A stretch of 64,000 nt of DNA, taken from contig CM066314.1 in the NCBI GenBank assembly GCA_033807775.1, forward strand, positions 98,496,929-98,560,928. The letters run 5' to 3'. This DNA is from Saussurea involucrata. Taxonomy: Eukaryota; Streptophyta; Magnoliopsida; Asterales; Asteraceae. Position numbers and translations under genes: made by a program. The notes beneath the pieces are model-generated. The model did not search any database, had not been told where the DNA came from, and saw only the letters and a list, made by a program, of their open reading frames with translations. The stretch's first letter is position 1; every line of letters begins with the position of its first letter. Of this stretch, positions 1 to 10,446 are shown in pieces.

Positions 1-1065
1 ATTGGTAGTCGAATTTTGTACTCTAGAAGATTCAGGTGGTTGCTGAGGAGTGGTTGTAACATTGACTGAAGAGCTAGCATTATGTGTTGAATCTCCCACA
101 TTTGTAGGAACATATCGTTGTGTATCATTGACATTTGGTACAACAGTTTCTTGAACAGGAGAGGAAACATCAATCGTTGTTGATTGATTTGCATCTGTAT
201 CAGTAGTAGGAACGACAGTGGAAATTGTTGTAGATGCGGGTTTCTTCTTGTTAAGAACATCAGAAGATTTGTAAGTACCAAAATATTCGTCATAAAAATC
301 TTCAAATAAATAATCAAGATCAGTTAAATGAGATTTAGAAGATGAGGGTTGATCCTGATTCGGTTTTGGAACAGTTTCTGAACTGTATTGTTCAGAAGCT
401 AAAATTCCAGTTATCACGGGTTCTGAACTGTTGTGATTAGAAGCCATTTTGTTATGCTCATCAAACTTGACATTCACGCTTTCAATTATTGTTCTGGACT
501 GCTTCAGGTAGATACGATATGAAGCTGCGGAGAAAGAATATCCGACGAAGATTCCATCAATCGCTTTCGGACTGAACTTGTTACGATTCTCCTTGTCGTT
601 CAATACAAAGCATTTGCAACCAAAGACTCAAAGATGCTTTAAGGTTGGCTTCTGGTTGTTCATAACTTCGTAGGGAGTTTTTCCTAACCGGCGATGTATG
701 ATTGAACGATTATGAGTATAACATGCAGTTGCAACAGCCTCAGCCCAAAGAAATAATGGTAGATTAGAATAAGCCCGCATCGTTCTTGTAGATTCGACTA
801 ACGTTTGGTTACGTCTTTCCATAACACCATTCTGTTCAGGATTTCTGGCGGCAGAAAATTGTTGAAGAATCCCGTTTGATTCATAAAAATCTCCCAAGAC
901 TCTGTTTTTGAATTCTGTGCCAATATCCGAACGAATGATTTTAACTGATATTTGCGTGTTGTTTTGAGTTGACTTGATGACGTTGATCAAATTTTCTGGA
1001 GTTTCATCCTTTGAACGAAGAAACTTAACCCACGTATAGCGTGAATAGTCATCAACAATCACCAA
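1..1065 (-). pseudogene. Element A pol: integrase core and linker (fragment)
   Basis: Reading leftwards, the integrase core is visible with the first acidic residue in VIVDDYSRYTW, the second in IRSDIGTEF and the glutamate in EQNGVMERRN. The usual Asn after the second Asp is Ile here. An in-frame TGA at 628-630 interrupts the VFGCKCF region. Beyond it the frame is open to position 1 and encodes a Ser/Thr/Pro-rich linker of the kind found between integrase and reverse transcriptase. The fragment is truncated by the window edge. Confidence 0.85.
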
Positions 1066-1705
1066 TACGTATTTTCTACCGCTAATACTTTATGTCCTCA
1101 TTGGTCCGCACAAATCTACATGAATTAGTTCAAGTACGCTCTTTGTTGTCGGTTCAGGCTTTGGCTTATGAGGAACCCTTTTCATCTTTCCTTTCTCACA
1201 GGAATCACACATAATTTCAGCATCGAATTTCATAACCAGCTTTGTCTACTGAATATAACAAAAAATTCAGATGTGATAAGCGTCGGTGCCATAACCAGCT
1301 TTGTCTACTGAAGCCTTTGACAGGAGACACACTTTATTTCTTGCTTAACTGAAGACAGGTTGATTGTGTAAAGATTTGACTTTCGTGTGCCAACCAAGAG
1401 TTCTTTCCCTTCATCAGTTCTGACACGGCATCTTGTTGCTTTGAAACTCACTTCCAAATCTTTATCACAAAACTGTCCAATGCTAAAAAGATTGTGTCCT
1501 AGTCCTTCAACGTAGCTCACCTTCTTAATGGTAAGGTTATCTTGGATGATATCTCCAAATCCCTTAATCGGAGCGAACTGATTATTCTCGAATTTTACAC
1601 GGCCAAGATCTTTTTCAACAAAGTTTGACAACATATCTCGTTGGCCGGTCATATGCTTCGTACATCCAGAATCTAAGTACCATAACTTACTTTTCTGCAA
1701 TCAAC
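1066..1705 (-). pseudogene. Element A pol: aspartic protease and damaged pre-integrase region
   Basis: The protease active site LWYLDSGCTKHMTG is encoded at about 1680-1640 on the minus strand, and the frame runs to about 1305. Downstream, WLWHRRLSHLNF, the start of the zinc-binding pre-integrase domain, is followed by a deletion. At the junction a 23-nt stretch (1231-1253) repeats 1290-1312. The region then resumes at the CDSCEKGK part and is out of frame up to the integrase core. It is non-functional. Confidence 0.8.
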
Positions 1706-2185
1706 CAGTTTAGTCAGTTTTAGGTACCCATTTAAAGATGGGTCATTTTTGGTTAGTTGCTTGATTTCCTAAGTTCAAATTGTTCTTGTTGATCCTTGAG
1801 ATTTTTAAATTCAACAAATTTCTTTTCTTTCTTAAGATCATTATCAAGAATAATTTGATTTAGGGCTTCGTTTTGTTTCTTTTCTTTTTCAAGATTGACT
1901 CTTAAACTTTGAACTCCTGGTATCATGACTTCTAATTCACGTAATAAACTAGCATTTTCATTTTCTGAAATAGCTAATTTATTTCGTGTAACAATTAATT
2001 CACTACGTATAGTAGTTATGTCATGATCATCCGAGGAAGGCATTGGAAAGAAATTTACCTGAGTGGAATTGTCTGAAGCATCTTCATCATCTGAGTTGAA
2101 TTCAGCCTGGCACATGTTTGCCTGCTCCTCGTTCTCCGCCTCGTCGTCAGTCTGGTCTAGCCAATATTCATCCTCTACAAGCAAT
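1706..2185 (-). pseudogene. Element A gag, C-terminal fragment
   Basis: An acidic stretch (YWLDQTDDEAEN) and a coiled-coil-like Glu/Lys/Leu-rich segment run from about 2199 to 1753, then a degenerate stretch leads to the gag terminus WVPKTD-stop near 1710. In element C the same two parts are separated by several hundred residues, so A has lost the middle of its gag C-terminal half. The 5' end of the fragment is the insertion point of D. Confidence 0.7.
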
Positions 2186-2384
2186 TCTTGGGTCACCAAA
2201 GATTTGAAATTGACTCACCGATAGTTCTCCTAAATCTCAATTAGAATATTTTAGCTTGGTTCTTTACAATGACTTGTACAAGATAGCAAATGTTCGGTGA
2301 AGTCGAAGATCAACCGAAACCAAGCTTGAAGATATTCTCATTGTGGAAATGAAGAATAATTTTCTCAACAAACATCAAGTCATT

Positions 2385-2415
2385 GTCCACCGATGGTCTT
2401 CATACATCGGTGGAC
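2385..2415. promoter_or_regulatory. Perfect inverted repeat in U3 of the D LTR
   Basis: Arms GTCCACCGATG (2385-2395) and CATCGGTGGAC (2405-2415) flank a 9-nt loop. Further CACCGA/TCGGTG copies lie at 2422-2427, 2457-2462, 2474-2479 and 2542-2547. Repeated palindromes in the upstream LTR are a known trait of maize Sireviruses, where they form a cis-regulatory region; a similar role here is inferred. Confidence 0.65.
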
Positions 2416-2795
2416 ATCTTCCACCGATCCATCTCTTGGTCGGTCAAAATGAGTCCCACCGACAAAAGCTTCAAATCGGTGGGATCTCATATATCTTCAT
2501 AGATGCTTTTCTTCAGTAGTGACAAATCCTAAAACAATCTCATCGGTGGAATACTATCAGTGGAATAGTCTTGGAAGACACATCAAGAAGATCATTTATT
2601 ATGGGACAATATCTATTGCCAGGTAAAAGTGACTATTTGTCGTTTTATCCATTATCAGATAAAGTCTCAATCAGCATGGGTATTCTTCCTAGTACCAAGG
2701 AAAAAGGTGAAAAGGACACATTAACTTTTCAGAAGTCAACACCTACTTTGAATCTCTTGATGACAAGTGTCCTAAGCATTTAATGTTTCTCACAC

Positions 2796-2804
2796 TATAA
2801 AAGG
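2796..2804 (+). promoter_or_regulatory. TATA box of the D LTR
   Basis: TATAAAAGG about 310 bp before the LTR end; transcription would start about 25-30 bp downstream. Confidence 0.6.
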
Positions 2805-3062
2805 AGGAAGAAGCTCCCCATGCAAACTACGCTTTTTGAAGAAATTCTCTTAGTGCAAGATTGCTTCATCCTTGAGAACTTGATAGCTTTGATCTTTGTG
2901 TGCTTAAAGTTGTTTTGTTAATTTTGTTTGCTTTGTGATACATTGTTAGAATAGTTTAACTGTTCTTTTCCGCAACAATCTTTAGTTTTTCTATGTGTAA
3001 TTCTTGTTAAGTTTTTCAATAAAAGAATTAGATTAAGTAAATTTTTAGTATTGTATTCAACT

Positions 3063-3074
3063 CCCCCCCCCCCC
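3063..3074. repeat. C tract in the D LTR
   Basis: Twelve consecutive C after TTGTATTCAACT, followed by TTCTA and AATACTTG. The same block with a different C count is present in the LTRs of E and, on the minus strand, of B. Confidence 0.8.
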
Positions 3075-3111
3075 TTCTAAAATACTTGTTAAGCCATCTG
3101 GGACTAACAAG

Positions 3112-3123
3112 TGGTATCAGAGC
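3112..3123 (+). promoter_or_regulatory. Element D primer-binding site
   Basis: TGGTATCAGAGC, complementary to the 3' end of initiator methionine tRNA, two bases after the LTR. This is the usual minus-strand primer site of plant copia elements. Confidence 0.9.
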
Positions 3124-3153
3124 AGAAAGTTTAATTCATAAACTTGATCTGCA

Positions 3154-5651
3154 ATGGCTGCCTCTTCCTCTTCAAACAATGAAATCACTTTTCAAAACAA
3201 TTTCTCTGAAAATGGCTCTATAGCCAAACCCCCAAAGTTTAATCCCAACAACTTTTCTCTGTGGAAAAGCCGTATGATGCTATTCATGGAAGGAGTGGAT
3301 ATTAGATATCCAACCATTCTCAAAGAGGGACCCATTATCCCTAGAGTCTGGGCTAGCTATGAAACGCAGAGGTCTGGCAAGGAAAGTGGGGATAAAGATG
3401 TCTCTGATGATTCAGATGATTCTTCTGATGAAGAAAAATCCAAAGCTACTGGTCGCTATATTTTGAAAATTCCTAAGAAATATATTGATGAAGAAAAACG
3501 TATGGTTTCTCTTGACTCTAAGGTCAGGGCAATTATTTCACTCTCTCTTCCTGATGAGGTCTACCACTCTTTAGTGAACTTTGAAACTGCTAAAGAAATG
3601 TGGACCACTATGTGTGTGTTGTACGAAGGTACAGAGGATGTAAAGAAGAGTAAAAAGATTGCTCTCATCAGGAAATATGAGATCTTTGTTCATGAGAAAG
3701 GAGAATCTCTTTCAAGATACTACAATCGTTTTAACAGTCTTCTGAATGACTTGAAGTTATTGGGCAGAACTTATGATAATGAGGAAGTCTTGTGCAAGTT
3801 CATGGATTGTCTCCCTGATTTTTGGGAGAACATATGCACGTGCATCAAGACGACCAAGGATCTTGACTACATGCCCTTAACTGTCTTGTATGGAACTCTC
3901 TTCAACTTTGAAGAAACAAAACTACAAAGGAAGTCTGTCATAAAAGAGATAAAGGGCTCCTCTATAGCCCTTGTTAGTGACACTTCCAAGAAAACTCAAT
4001 GTGTTCCTCGAATCCCCTACCCTTCATCAGATTCTGACAATGACAGCCAGAACAACTCTACCCACCAAACGGAGGCATATCTGAGTGATGCGGATGATGA
4101 AGGTGAGGAAACCTCGGCTGAGCAGATATCTGATGAAATGGCTATGTTGGCTGTTTCAAGAAGAAATCTCGCTCTTCAAGCAAACCTAGAACTTTCAGAA
4201 AACCATTCTCTTCCACAAAAACTCCATCTTCTGATAAGTCAAATGAGGAGTGTTTTAATATTGTGGTAAGAAAGGACATTTTGCATCTGAGTGCAGAAGT
4301 AAGCGTGCTGTAAAATCTAGGACCATATCCTCTGACAAGTTTTCTTATATGTTTGAGAAACCCAAAAATAACTCTTCCAGATCAACGTTTTCTAGATAAG
4401 GTACTCAACCATCTTCTCAAGATCATTAAGAACGTGTTGAGATGTAAAAGGCTAAGTACAAGAAAGAGAAAAAAAAAAGAAATGAGGGTCTCCTCAGAAA
4501 TGGTAAGGGGCTCATGGCAAAAATTCATGATTGGGATGAAGAAGAAACTTCTGACAGTGACAAAGATTCTCCCAACATGTGTTTCATGGCCATATCTAAA
4601 GATATGGAAGACTATGAAAAGGCAGTCTCTCCGATGGCTCTGGTGTCCACTGGGTGCTCGACATCATATTCTCAGGTACATCCTTTTAACTCTATGATTG
4701 ATACTAAAAAGATTGATGCCTATGAATCCTTAACTAATGACTTCTATAGTATGAAGGATGCCAAGAAAAGAAAACCTGCTCAAGTCAAAAATCTTTCCTC
4801 TCAACTTGAAATCTGTATGTCCAAACTTGAAAAGTTTGAGGAAATCAAAGCTGAGCTTGAGAACCTGAAACCATAAATCACATTATCTCAAAAGAGAAAA
4901 ACATTCTTTTTAAGAGACTAAAAAGAGAACAAGAGACTGTTAGAAAATGGACTAGTTCTTCAAAAAATCTTGAGAAAATCTTTCAAGACCAAATCTCTTG
5001 GGATAATAAATCTAGTTTAGGCTTTGGAAAAATGGATTTTGAACCCTCTTCTCATGCTCTTGCCTCTACCTCTAGTGTATGGCATGATTCCTCAGAGTCA
5101 AGCTCAAGTGACTCTGTTTCTTTAAACTCAGATAATTTAAATGAAGTTTAAAATTCGGAATGTTTATAAAAGCCAAAGAATCTTCCTCTGTCCAAAACAT
5201 TGACACACAAGATTCCAATGATGTTTCAAAACCCATTCATGATCTCTTGAAAGATTTAACCATTGATGAAGTTTCTTTTCCTGATTCTTCAAAATCAAAG
5301 ATCTTCAAAAATGACAAAAGTTTCAAACAAACCTTGAAGAGAAAGTCTCCTGAACTTTCAAAAACATTTGACAAAAGCAATCACTACACTCTCACCAAAA
5401 GTGTTCTGGGTTTTCCTCCTATAATGTCCAGTTTTGGTCCTAAATCTATTCAAGTTGATGTCAAATGGAAAGGAAAAGAAAAAGTGCAAAAATCTAAAAA
5501 GATGTTTATCTATAGAAATTGTTACAACTTTGGTGACACTTTTCATCTTGTAAAAGATTGTCCAAATGAATGAATTGACAGAACAAAACCTATGGACTCT
5601 TCCTCCTCTAACCCCAAAGGACCCACCACCAAATGGGTACCAAGGAACTAA
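3154..5651 (+). pseudogene. Element D gag (frameshifted)
   Basis: The start ATG at 3154 encodes MAASSSSNNE followed by the copia gag core (FSLWKSRMMLFMEG, DEVYHSLVNFETAKEMW, SLSRYYNRFNSLLNDLKLLGR, CLPDFWENICTCIKTTKDLD). The frame is lost near 4155 and again inside the zinc knuckle; CGKKGHFASEC reads in a different frame around 4265-4300. Coiled-coil-like pieces follow at 4514-4876 and 5160-5573, with an in-frame TGA at 5571-5573. The terminus WVPRN-stop is at 5634-5651. Gag would package the RNA in the virus-like particle, but this copy cannot make the full protein. Confidence 0.85.
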
Positions 5652-6251
5652 TATGTGTGTGCATGCAGGTTCATGAGCACCATCAAATCTGGTATTTGGA
5701 TAGTGGGTGCTCACGTCACATGACAGGGAACAAATCTCTTCTAATTAACTATGTGTCTGAAAAGGGTCCATCTGTAACTTTTGGAGACAACTCTAGAGGT
5801 TACACAAAATGTTATGGAACTCTCTCCAACGAATCTGTTACTTTCAACAGAGTTGCATTTGTTGAAGCTCTCATGCATAATCTTCTAAGTATAAGTCACC
5901 TATGTGATTTGGGATACAAAGTTATCTTTGAACTTTATATATGTACAATTGTTGACAAAAATATGAAAGTGGTTCTCTCTGGGAAAAGGATGAAAAATGT
6001 CTACATAATAGACATGGGACAAAGAAATGACTCATCCAACGTATGCTTTGTGTCGGATGACACAGCCAAACGGAACTGGCTGTGGCATAAACGTCTATCT
6101 CACCTCAACTTCAAAACCCTTCATATTATCTCCAACAAAGATCTGGTGACTGGCATGCCAAAGCTGAATTTCACAAAAGAAAAGCTATGTGATGCATGTG
6201 AGAAAGGGAAGCTCACCAAAATCTCATTCAAGACAAAGCAATGCTCTTCCA
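5633..6251 (+). pseudogene. Element D pol: protease and pre-integrase (truncated)
   Basis: The pol frame overlaps the gag end in the -1 frame (ATG at 5633). Protease motif IWYLDSGCSRHMTG, core VTFGDNSRGYTKCYG and LMHNLLSISHLCD are followed by the zinc-binding pre-integrase segment WLWHKRLSHLNF...LCDACEKGKLTK. The reading ends at CSS, where the LTR of G begins. No stop is seen in the visible 200 residues, so the break is the insertion itself. Confidence 0.85.
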
Positions 6252-6537
6252 TGTTGATCCCAATATTGACTCAACAATGATGTTAATCTCAATAGTTCGA
6301 ATAAATGAGTATGCGGAAGCGATTTAAAAGAACTAAAGAGATATTCTAGGTAGAGAAACACACAGAATCAAATACGTGAAACAATAATAACATAAGAGTT
6401 TAGCTCAATGATTCACTCTGTATTGAATAATTAAGAACAGCAAGAACACCGTGAGTATATGATACATAATGATATCCTCTAATCTGGTATGTGTGTTTTT
6501 CTTACAAAAGTTACTAGAAAAGCTCTACAAGAGCCTT

Positions 6538-6546
6538 CTATTTATA
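6538..6546 (-). promoter_or_regulatory. TATA box of the G LTR
   Basis: TATAAATAG on the minus strand (plus CTATTTATA), about 410 bp inside the LTR from its minus-strand start. Confidence 0.55.
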
Positions 6547-6802
6547 CTACTTTACCGGGGACAGAGTAGACAAGAAGTACAAAGGTACAAACACAACATC
6601 GTGGGACTGCATCAGGTACAACGTTAATGTAGTGCGCCGTTTTCTGCAAAGGCTGTAACCCATCAGAGCTTGACACGTGGAGTTTGCAGGGCACGCCTTG
6701 TACGAACGATCTTTAGGATCTTCGTACAACAGAGGCACGTGAGAGGCACGATCTTCTTTGTCTTGTTCTTCAGGAAACTTCAGTCTTCTAAGTCTTCATA
6801 CC

Positions 6803-6900
6803 ACAGAGGCTCTGTCAAGGGTGACAGAGGCTCTGTGGCCTTATCCTCTGAGAAAGTCTTCTGTTGTATCTTCACTTGGTGTCTTGGCAGAGGCTCTGTC
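6803..6900. promoter_or_regulatory. G-centred 13-nt palindromes in U3 of the G LTR
   Basis: ACAGAGGCTCTGT, a perfect palindrome around a central G, occurs at 6803-6815 and 6824-6836, with a one-base variant at 6888-6900. Half-sites CAGAGG/CCTCTG continue through the rest of the element. Confidence 0.7.
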
Positions 6901-6959
6901 GACGATCTTACACTTAGACTATTTTCAATACTTCTTCGTACTTGAAGTTGGAGCTAACA

Positions 6960-7138
6960 ATCTCCCCCAAAGTATTGATTTTTTTTTTGGAAATTTGCAT
7001 GTTTTTCTAAGCTAAGAACACGACAAGAGGTATTTGACCTCTATAGAAGATTTACTTTTCATATATGGTTATGCCAGAGGCACTTACATTCGATTACATT
7101 GCAAAGTATGAAAAGTAAGTAGAGGATAGATGTGGATG
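6960..7138 (-). promoter_or_regulatory. Element G polypurine tract and 3' untranslated stretch
   Basis: Plus ATCTCCCCCAAAG at 6960-6972 is the minus-strand polypurine tract CTTTGGGGGAGAT next to the LTR, the plus-strand DNA primer site. The remaining 165 bp up to the 3' ORF stop hold no gene that I can see. Confidence 0.75.
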
Positions 7139-8543
7139 TCAGACTCTGGCATTTGGGAAGTCGTTGATTTTTCTTGTGAGTCCTCCATCTATGAGTTCAT
7201 TAAATATTCTGATGCAGAGCTTTCTGAAGTTGATGACAGAGTCGATGACCTCTATTAATCTGTCGGCGTAAGCTTGATCCATGAACTCTGGTCCTCTGTG
7301 TTCTAGGAGATTGGCTCTGAACATGAGCAAAGTGCTTGTTGCATACTTCTGGCAATCAGTCTCTTGGAACAGCTTCAGTTTTCCAGAGGGGTCTCGAAAT
7401 ACATACCCGATCTTTGGACTTTTGATGATGGAATTTGGTCTTATGTCCGCAGAGGAGGGGCATTTGTCTTCTGGTGCGGGGAGATTTATTCTTTGGACTC
7501 CAAGGTCGAATCCCACTTGGAAGTCAGTCAGACTGTATAGCATAAGCTTTTCGCGCATGGTCTTCTTGATCACACCATAAGCCCTCTGAACTTCAAGTAT
7601 GGTGTTGTAGTTCTTCTTTGCCTAGCTCAGATGTTTGGGCAGGTCATAGGGGCTTAGATTTCTCAGATCTGCATATAAGAATTTGTTCTTTGTTCTGTCG
7701 GCCCTTTTGACGTGATAGAGGTTGTAGTAAATCTGTGTCCCTCTGGTGTGAGAAAGCTTGCAGTATATGACCTTTTCAATTCTTTAGTTTGAGAAGACTT
7801 GGTTGATGGGTTTGGCTTTGTCCCTATAGAATTCTTCACCTAGCTGTTTAAGCAGATCAGGTATCAGAATGGATGGTGGCAGGGGATCGTTGATACCTCT
7901 GTTGTATAGGTACTTGTACACCACCTCTTCCATTTGTCGTAGAGGTGCACAGGGTGGAGGCATGGGCCTGCATAGAGCTTTCATGTCGCTGATTACTTTG
8001 GCCACTCGATCTTCTGATGGCTTTGACTTTGGATCCAGGATGGGTTTGGTTGACAGAGGGGGAATACCGAATGCCCAGTCTTCTTCTTCTGGTTTAAGTG
8101 TAACAAAAGCATCAAAGGAACTTTTTAAGAGCTTTTCAGAGGGTTGATGCTTCTGCTTCTTGGGTTTCGGTTCCTCTGTCAAAATGGACTTTCCTTTGTC
8201 CTTGGCCTTAGGCTTTTGTGCTTCTGCTTGTTGGGTTTGGGTTGCCTCTGTATGTTTTGTTGGTTGGGCCCCTGAGGACTTTGCTGATGGAGCTTTTTCT
8301 GTTATTTTTGGTGGGGTTTCCTCTGTTGGTTTTGTCGATTGAGCTTTTGAGGTCTTTGTTGGGGTTACTTATGTAGGTTTGCTCATATACTTTCGGTGTT
8401 TTTGAGCTAAGGATTTTGTTCTGGGTTTGGTTATGGGTTTTGGTTGAGCTTCTGTGGTTTTGGGTGATGGTGATTTCAACTTTTCAGCTTCTGGTGTAGG
8501 GGATGGTAGTTGGGTTTCTTCAGTTGGTTTAGGTGTTGGGGAA
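7139..8543 (-). pseudogene. Element G 3' ORF, C-terminal part
   Basis: This continues the ORF at 62259-63992 across the E insertion: removing E and one TSD copy gives an open junction (DDLPSPTPKP). From the N-terminal side it shows Pro/Thr/Glu/Lys-rich repeats, a basic KKQKH patch, a WAFGIPPLSTKPILDPKSKPSEDRV segment, and a C-terminal domain containing LTDFQVGFDLG, GYVFRDPSGKLKLFQ and CQKYATSTLL. Stops at about 8369, 7784 and 7621 plus frame changes break it. The C-terminal domain resembles domains in the 3' ORFs of B and C. Function is unknown; such ORFs are often called env-like in Sireviruses. Confidence 0.7.
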
Positions 8544-8548
8544 GGGAG

Positions 8549-9214
8549 TTTTGGGTCATCAAGATTTGAAGATGACCTCATTATCTCCTTTAATACTTTG
8601 AAAAACATTTTATACTTAGAGAAATTTTGGATGGTTCTTTGTAATGGCTTGTACAAGATAGCAAATGTTTGGTGAAGTCAAAGATCAACCAAAGTCAAGA
8701 TTGAAGATTCTCTCATTGTGGAAGTGATAGATCCCACATCAACAACTACAAGTCATTGTCCACCGATGGTGTTCCCACACATCGGTGGACACCTCCCCAC
8801 CGACCTCTCTCTGTGTCGGCCAACAATATCCCACCTATGAGGGCTCTCAAATAGGTGGGATCTCAAGAAGTCTTGATGGATGCTTTTCTTCAACTGGAGT
8901 CACAAGTGTCATAATATACATCGGTGGGATCCTCAAAGTTGGAGGATCATCTCATAACTTCACTCCTAAGAAGACTCTCACCTACCATGTTCATGACATG
9001 TCGATGGGATCTTCAAATAGGAGGATCCTACCTTTTGTCCATGCTAAAAGGTTTTCTCTTCAAAGATAGAATGTCAGGTTATGGAAGAAAAAGGTTCATT
9101 TGTCCTTTTTCCCATTCTTAGATATTGTCTCCATCAAACCTTTCTAGTATTGTAGGAAATGACACATCAACTTTTGAGAGCCAAACCTATCCTTCAAATG
9201 ACAAAGTGACAAGT
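8549..9214 (+). repeat. Element E 5' LTR, first part
   Basis: 666 bp up to the insertion of B. The TSD places the terminus at TTTTGGGTCA, so the expected TG dinucleotide is altered or three T were added. It carries the inverted repeat at 8758-8790 and several TCGGTGG/CCACCGA copies. The last five bases CAAGT (9210-9214) are the TSD of B. Confidence 0.8.
8758..8790. promoter_or_regulatory. Perfect inverted repeat in U3 of the E 5' LTR
   Basis: GTCCACCGATG (8758-8768) pairs with CATCGGTGGAC (8780-8790). The D LTR keeps the same arms with a different loop, so the arms are conserved while the loop drifts. The E 3' LTR copy (54031-54063) has one arm mismatch. Confidence 0.65.
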
Positions 9215-10182
9215 TGTTGGTCCCGAAGGCCTATACAAGTTTGTAGAAGGGGGGGGGGGGGGGTTGAATACAAACACACAAATTTTACTTTTCTAAATTG
9301 TTTATTGATAAATCATTAACAATTTACAGCATGTTGCGGAAACAAGATTAAGGATAAACCTAAATCTAAACAAGTTGGAACACTAAGGTTTCTTGCACTA
9401 AGAAAGATAAGGAGATTACTAATAAAATCCTATCTTGAGAGAGATTTGAACTTGTCCAGAGTTAGCAAGTTACTTCAAAAGAAGTGAGTTCATCTCTTTA
9501 TATACTGCATGCATTTAATGCAAGTCAGTATACACTTTACACGTGTCATCAGCTGGTTGGTTGCATGTCATTGACCTTGGTTGACAACCTTAGTAGCCGT
9601 AAGGATGAACAGTGTAGTATCAGAGTTGTTGTACGATTTCAGATATTCGGAGGTTCTTTTCTGACATTTCGTACGGAGGCGTGCAAGGGTGGTTGAGACA
9701 AAAGTACTTTGTACGGAGGACTTCATGATCAGCTTTCGTTGATTCAGCGATTATCATTTACTATCCAGCAGATGATAAAGTTCAGCGATAGCTAAAGTCT
9801 TGTACTTGATACTTCACGTTGAGTGGACAAATCTGAGTCTTCGCTGATCCGCATCAGTTCATTAGGAGACTTGTCGCTGGTTCTTGAGCTTGATCTTCGA
9901 CTTCAGCGTAGAACCTTTGTTGACGTGAAACTTGTCTTCAGGGATCATAAGTAAACAACTAACTTATCAGCGATCATCATAATGACTGAACAGACTCAGA
10001 GCATTTATGGTGAACAGTGTTCGCTGAATGTTTAATCTAAAAAGCGAGAGTTCCTATCAGCGGTACTGGAAGATCTTAGTACTTATCAGCGATAGTGAAA
10101 CTCTGATACATATTGTTTACTTACAATTTTCACTAAGTATAAGAGAGGGTCATTATCAAATCACTGAGGGTTTGGATCAACA
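9215..10182 (-). repeat. Element B 3' LTR (left)
   Basis: 968 bp, TGTTGGTCCC to GGATCAACA on the plus strand. A run of 15 G is at 9249-9263. The minus-strand TATATAAAG is at 9496-9504. At least nine TCAGCG or CGCTGA copies fall within 9745-10095, which is U3 on the minus strand. It differs from the right LTR at about 15 positions. Confidence 0.9.
9496..9504 (-). promoter_or_regulatory. TATA box of the B 3' LTR
   Basis: TATATAAAG on the minus strand; the same element recurs in the B 5' LTR at 50896-50904, where it would drive the element. Confidence 0.55.
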
Positions 10183-10446
10183 ATCTCCCCCTATTTGATT
10201 ATGACATAGCAACAAAGAAAATTGCTATTTAATGAAAACATAAGGATAAAAAGAACTCATAAAATATTTGTCCCTTTTACAGTTTTCTGGGATCTTTTCA
10301 GTACTGATGGAGTAAAGTACATTCGCTGAAATCTTTCTTTAAAATATTGAATCAGGTTACAATGAAGAACATAAAGATTACAAGTACAAGAGAAATAATT
10401 TACAAGTACAGAAGGATAACTGATACAATAGAAAAAAAAGATTATA
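10183..10446 (-). promoter_or_regulatory. Element B unit 2 polypurine tract and 3' untranslated stretch
   Basis: Plus ATCTCCCCCTAT (10183-10194) is the minus-strand polypurine tract abutting the 3' LTR. The 250 bp up to the 3' ORF stop are AT-rich and hold nothing I recognise. Confidence 0.75.

Larger units (their letters stand above)
1..2185 (-). mobile_element. Element A: Ty1/copia (Sirevirus-like), right-hand visible part
   Basis: Minus-strand copia remnant that runs off the left edge. From right to left it holds the end of gag, the protease region, and integrase plus the linker towards reverse transcriptase. Its gag is cut at 2185 by the 5' LTR of element D. The missing upstream part (gag start, 5' LTR) should lie beyond the right edge of the window, on the far side of D. 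It is the outermost and therefore oldest layer of the nest, in keeping with its heavy decay. Protein similarity by eye is closest to element C. Confidence 0.85.
2186..3109 (+). repeat. Element D 5' LTR
   Basis: About 924 bp, ending CTAACA two bases before the primer-binding site. The start is set by alignment to the E LTR, which begins at a verified TSD; neither copy shows the usual TG at the left end. The upstream half carries CACCGA/TCGGTG repeats and a perfect inverted repeat. TATAAAAGG is at 2796-2804, AATAAAAG at 3019-3026, and a C tract follows at 3063-3074. Confidence 0.75.
2186..6251 (+). mobile_element. Element D: Ty1/copia (Sirevirus-like), left-hand part
   Basis: Plus-strand copia inserted in A. 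It has a 5' LTR, a primer-binding site, a decayed gag and the beginning of pol. Pol is interrupted at 6251 by the 3' LTR of G, and the rest (integrase, reverse transcriptase, 3' LTR) should continue to the right of the window. It belongs to the same family as E: the gag N-termini are near-identical (MAASSS...SLWKSRMMLFMEGVD) and the LTRs are alike. Predicted TSD is GCAAT (2181-2185), which cannot be verified here. Confidence 0.85.
6252..6959 (-). repeat. Element G 3' LTR
   Basis: 708 bp, beginning TGTTGATCCC and ending GCTAACA on the plus strand, directly followed by a minus-strand polypurine tract. A minus-strand TATAAATAG lies at 6538-6546. The right part of the LTR (minus-strand U3) contains repeated palindromes of the CAGAGG type. 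Confidence 0.85.
6252..8548 (-). mobile_element. Element G: Ty1/copia with 3' ORF, left-hand segment
   Basis: Minus-strand element inserted in D pol. Its 3' LTR is at the left, followed by a polypurine tract and the end of a large 3' ORF. It is split at 8548 by E and resumes at 62254-64000. The 5-bp left flank is TTCCA (6247-6251); the matching copy would be right of the window. No gag or pol of G is inside the window. Confidence 0.85.
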
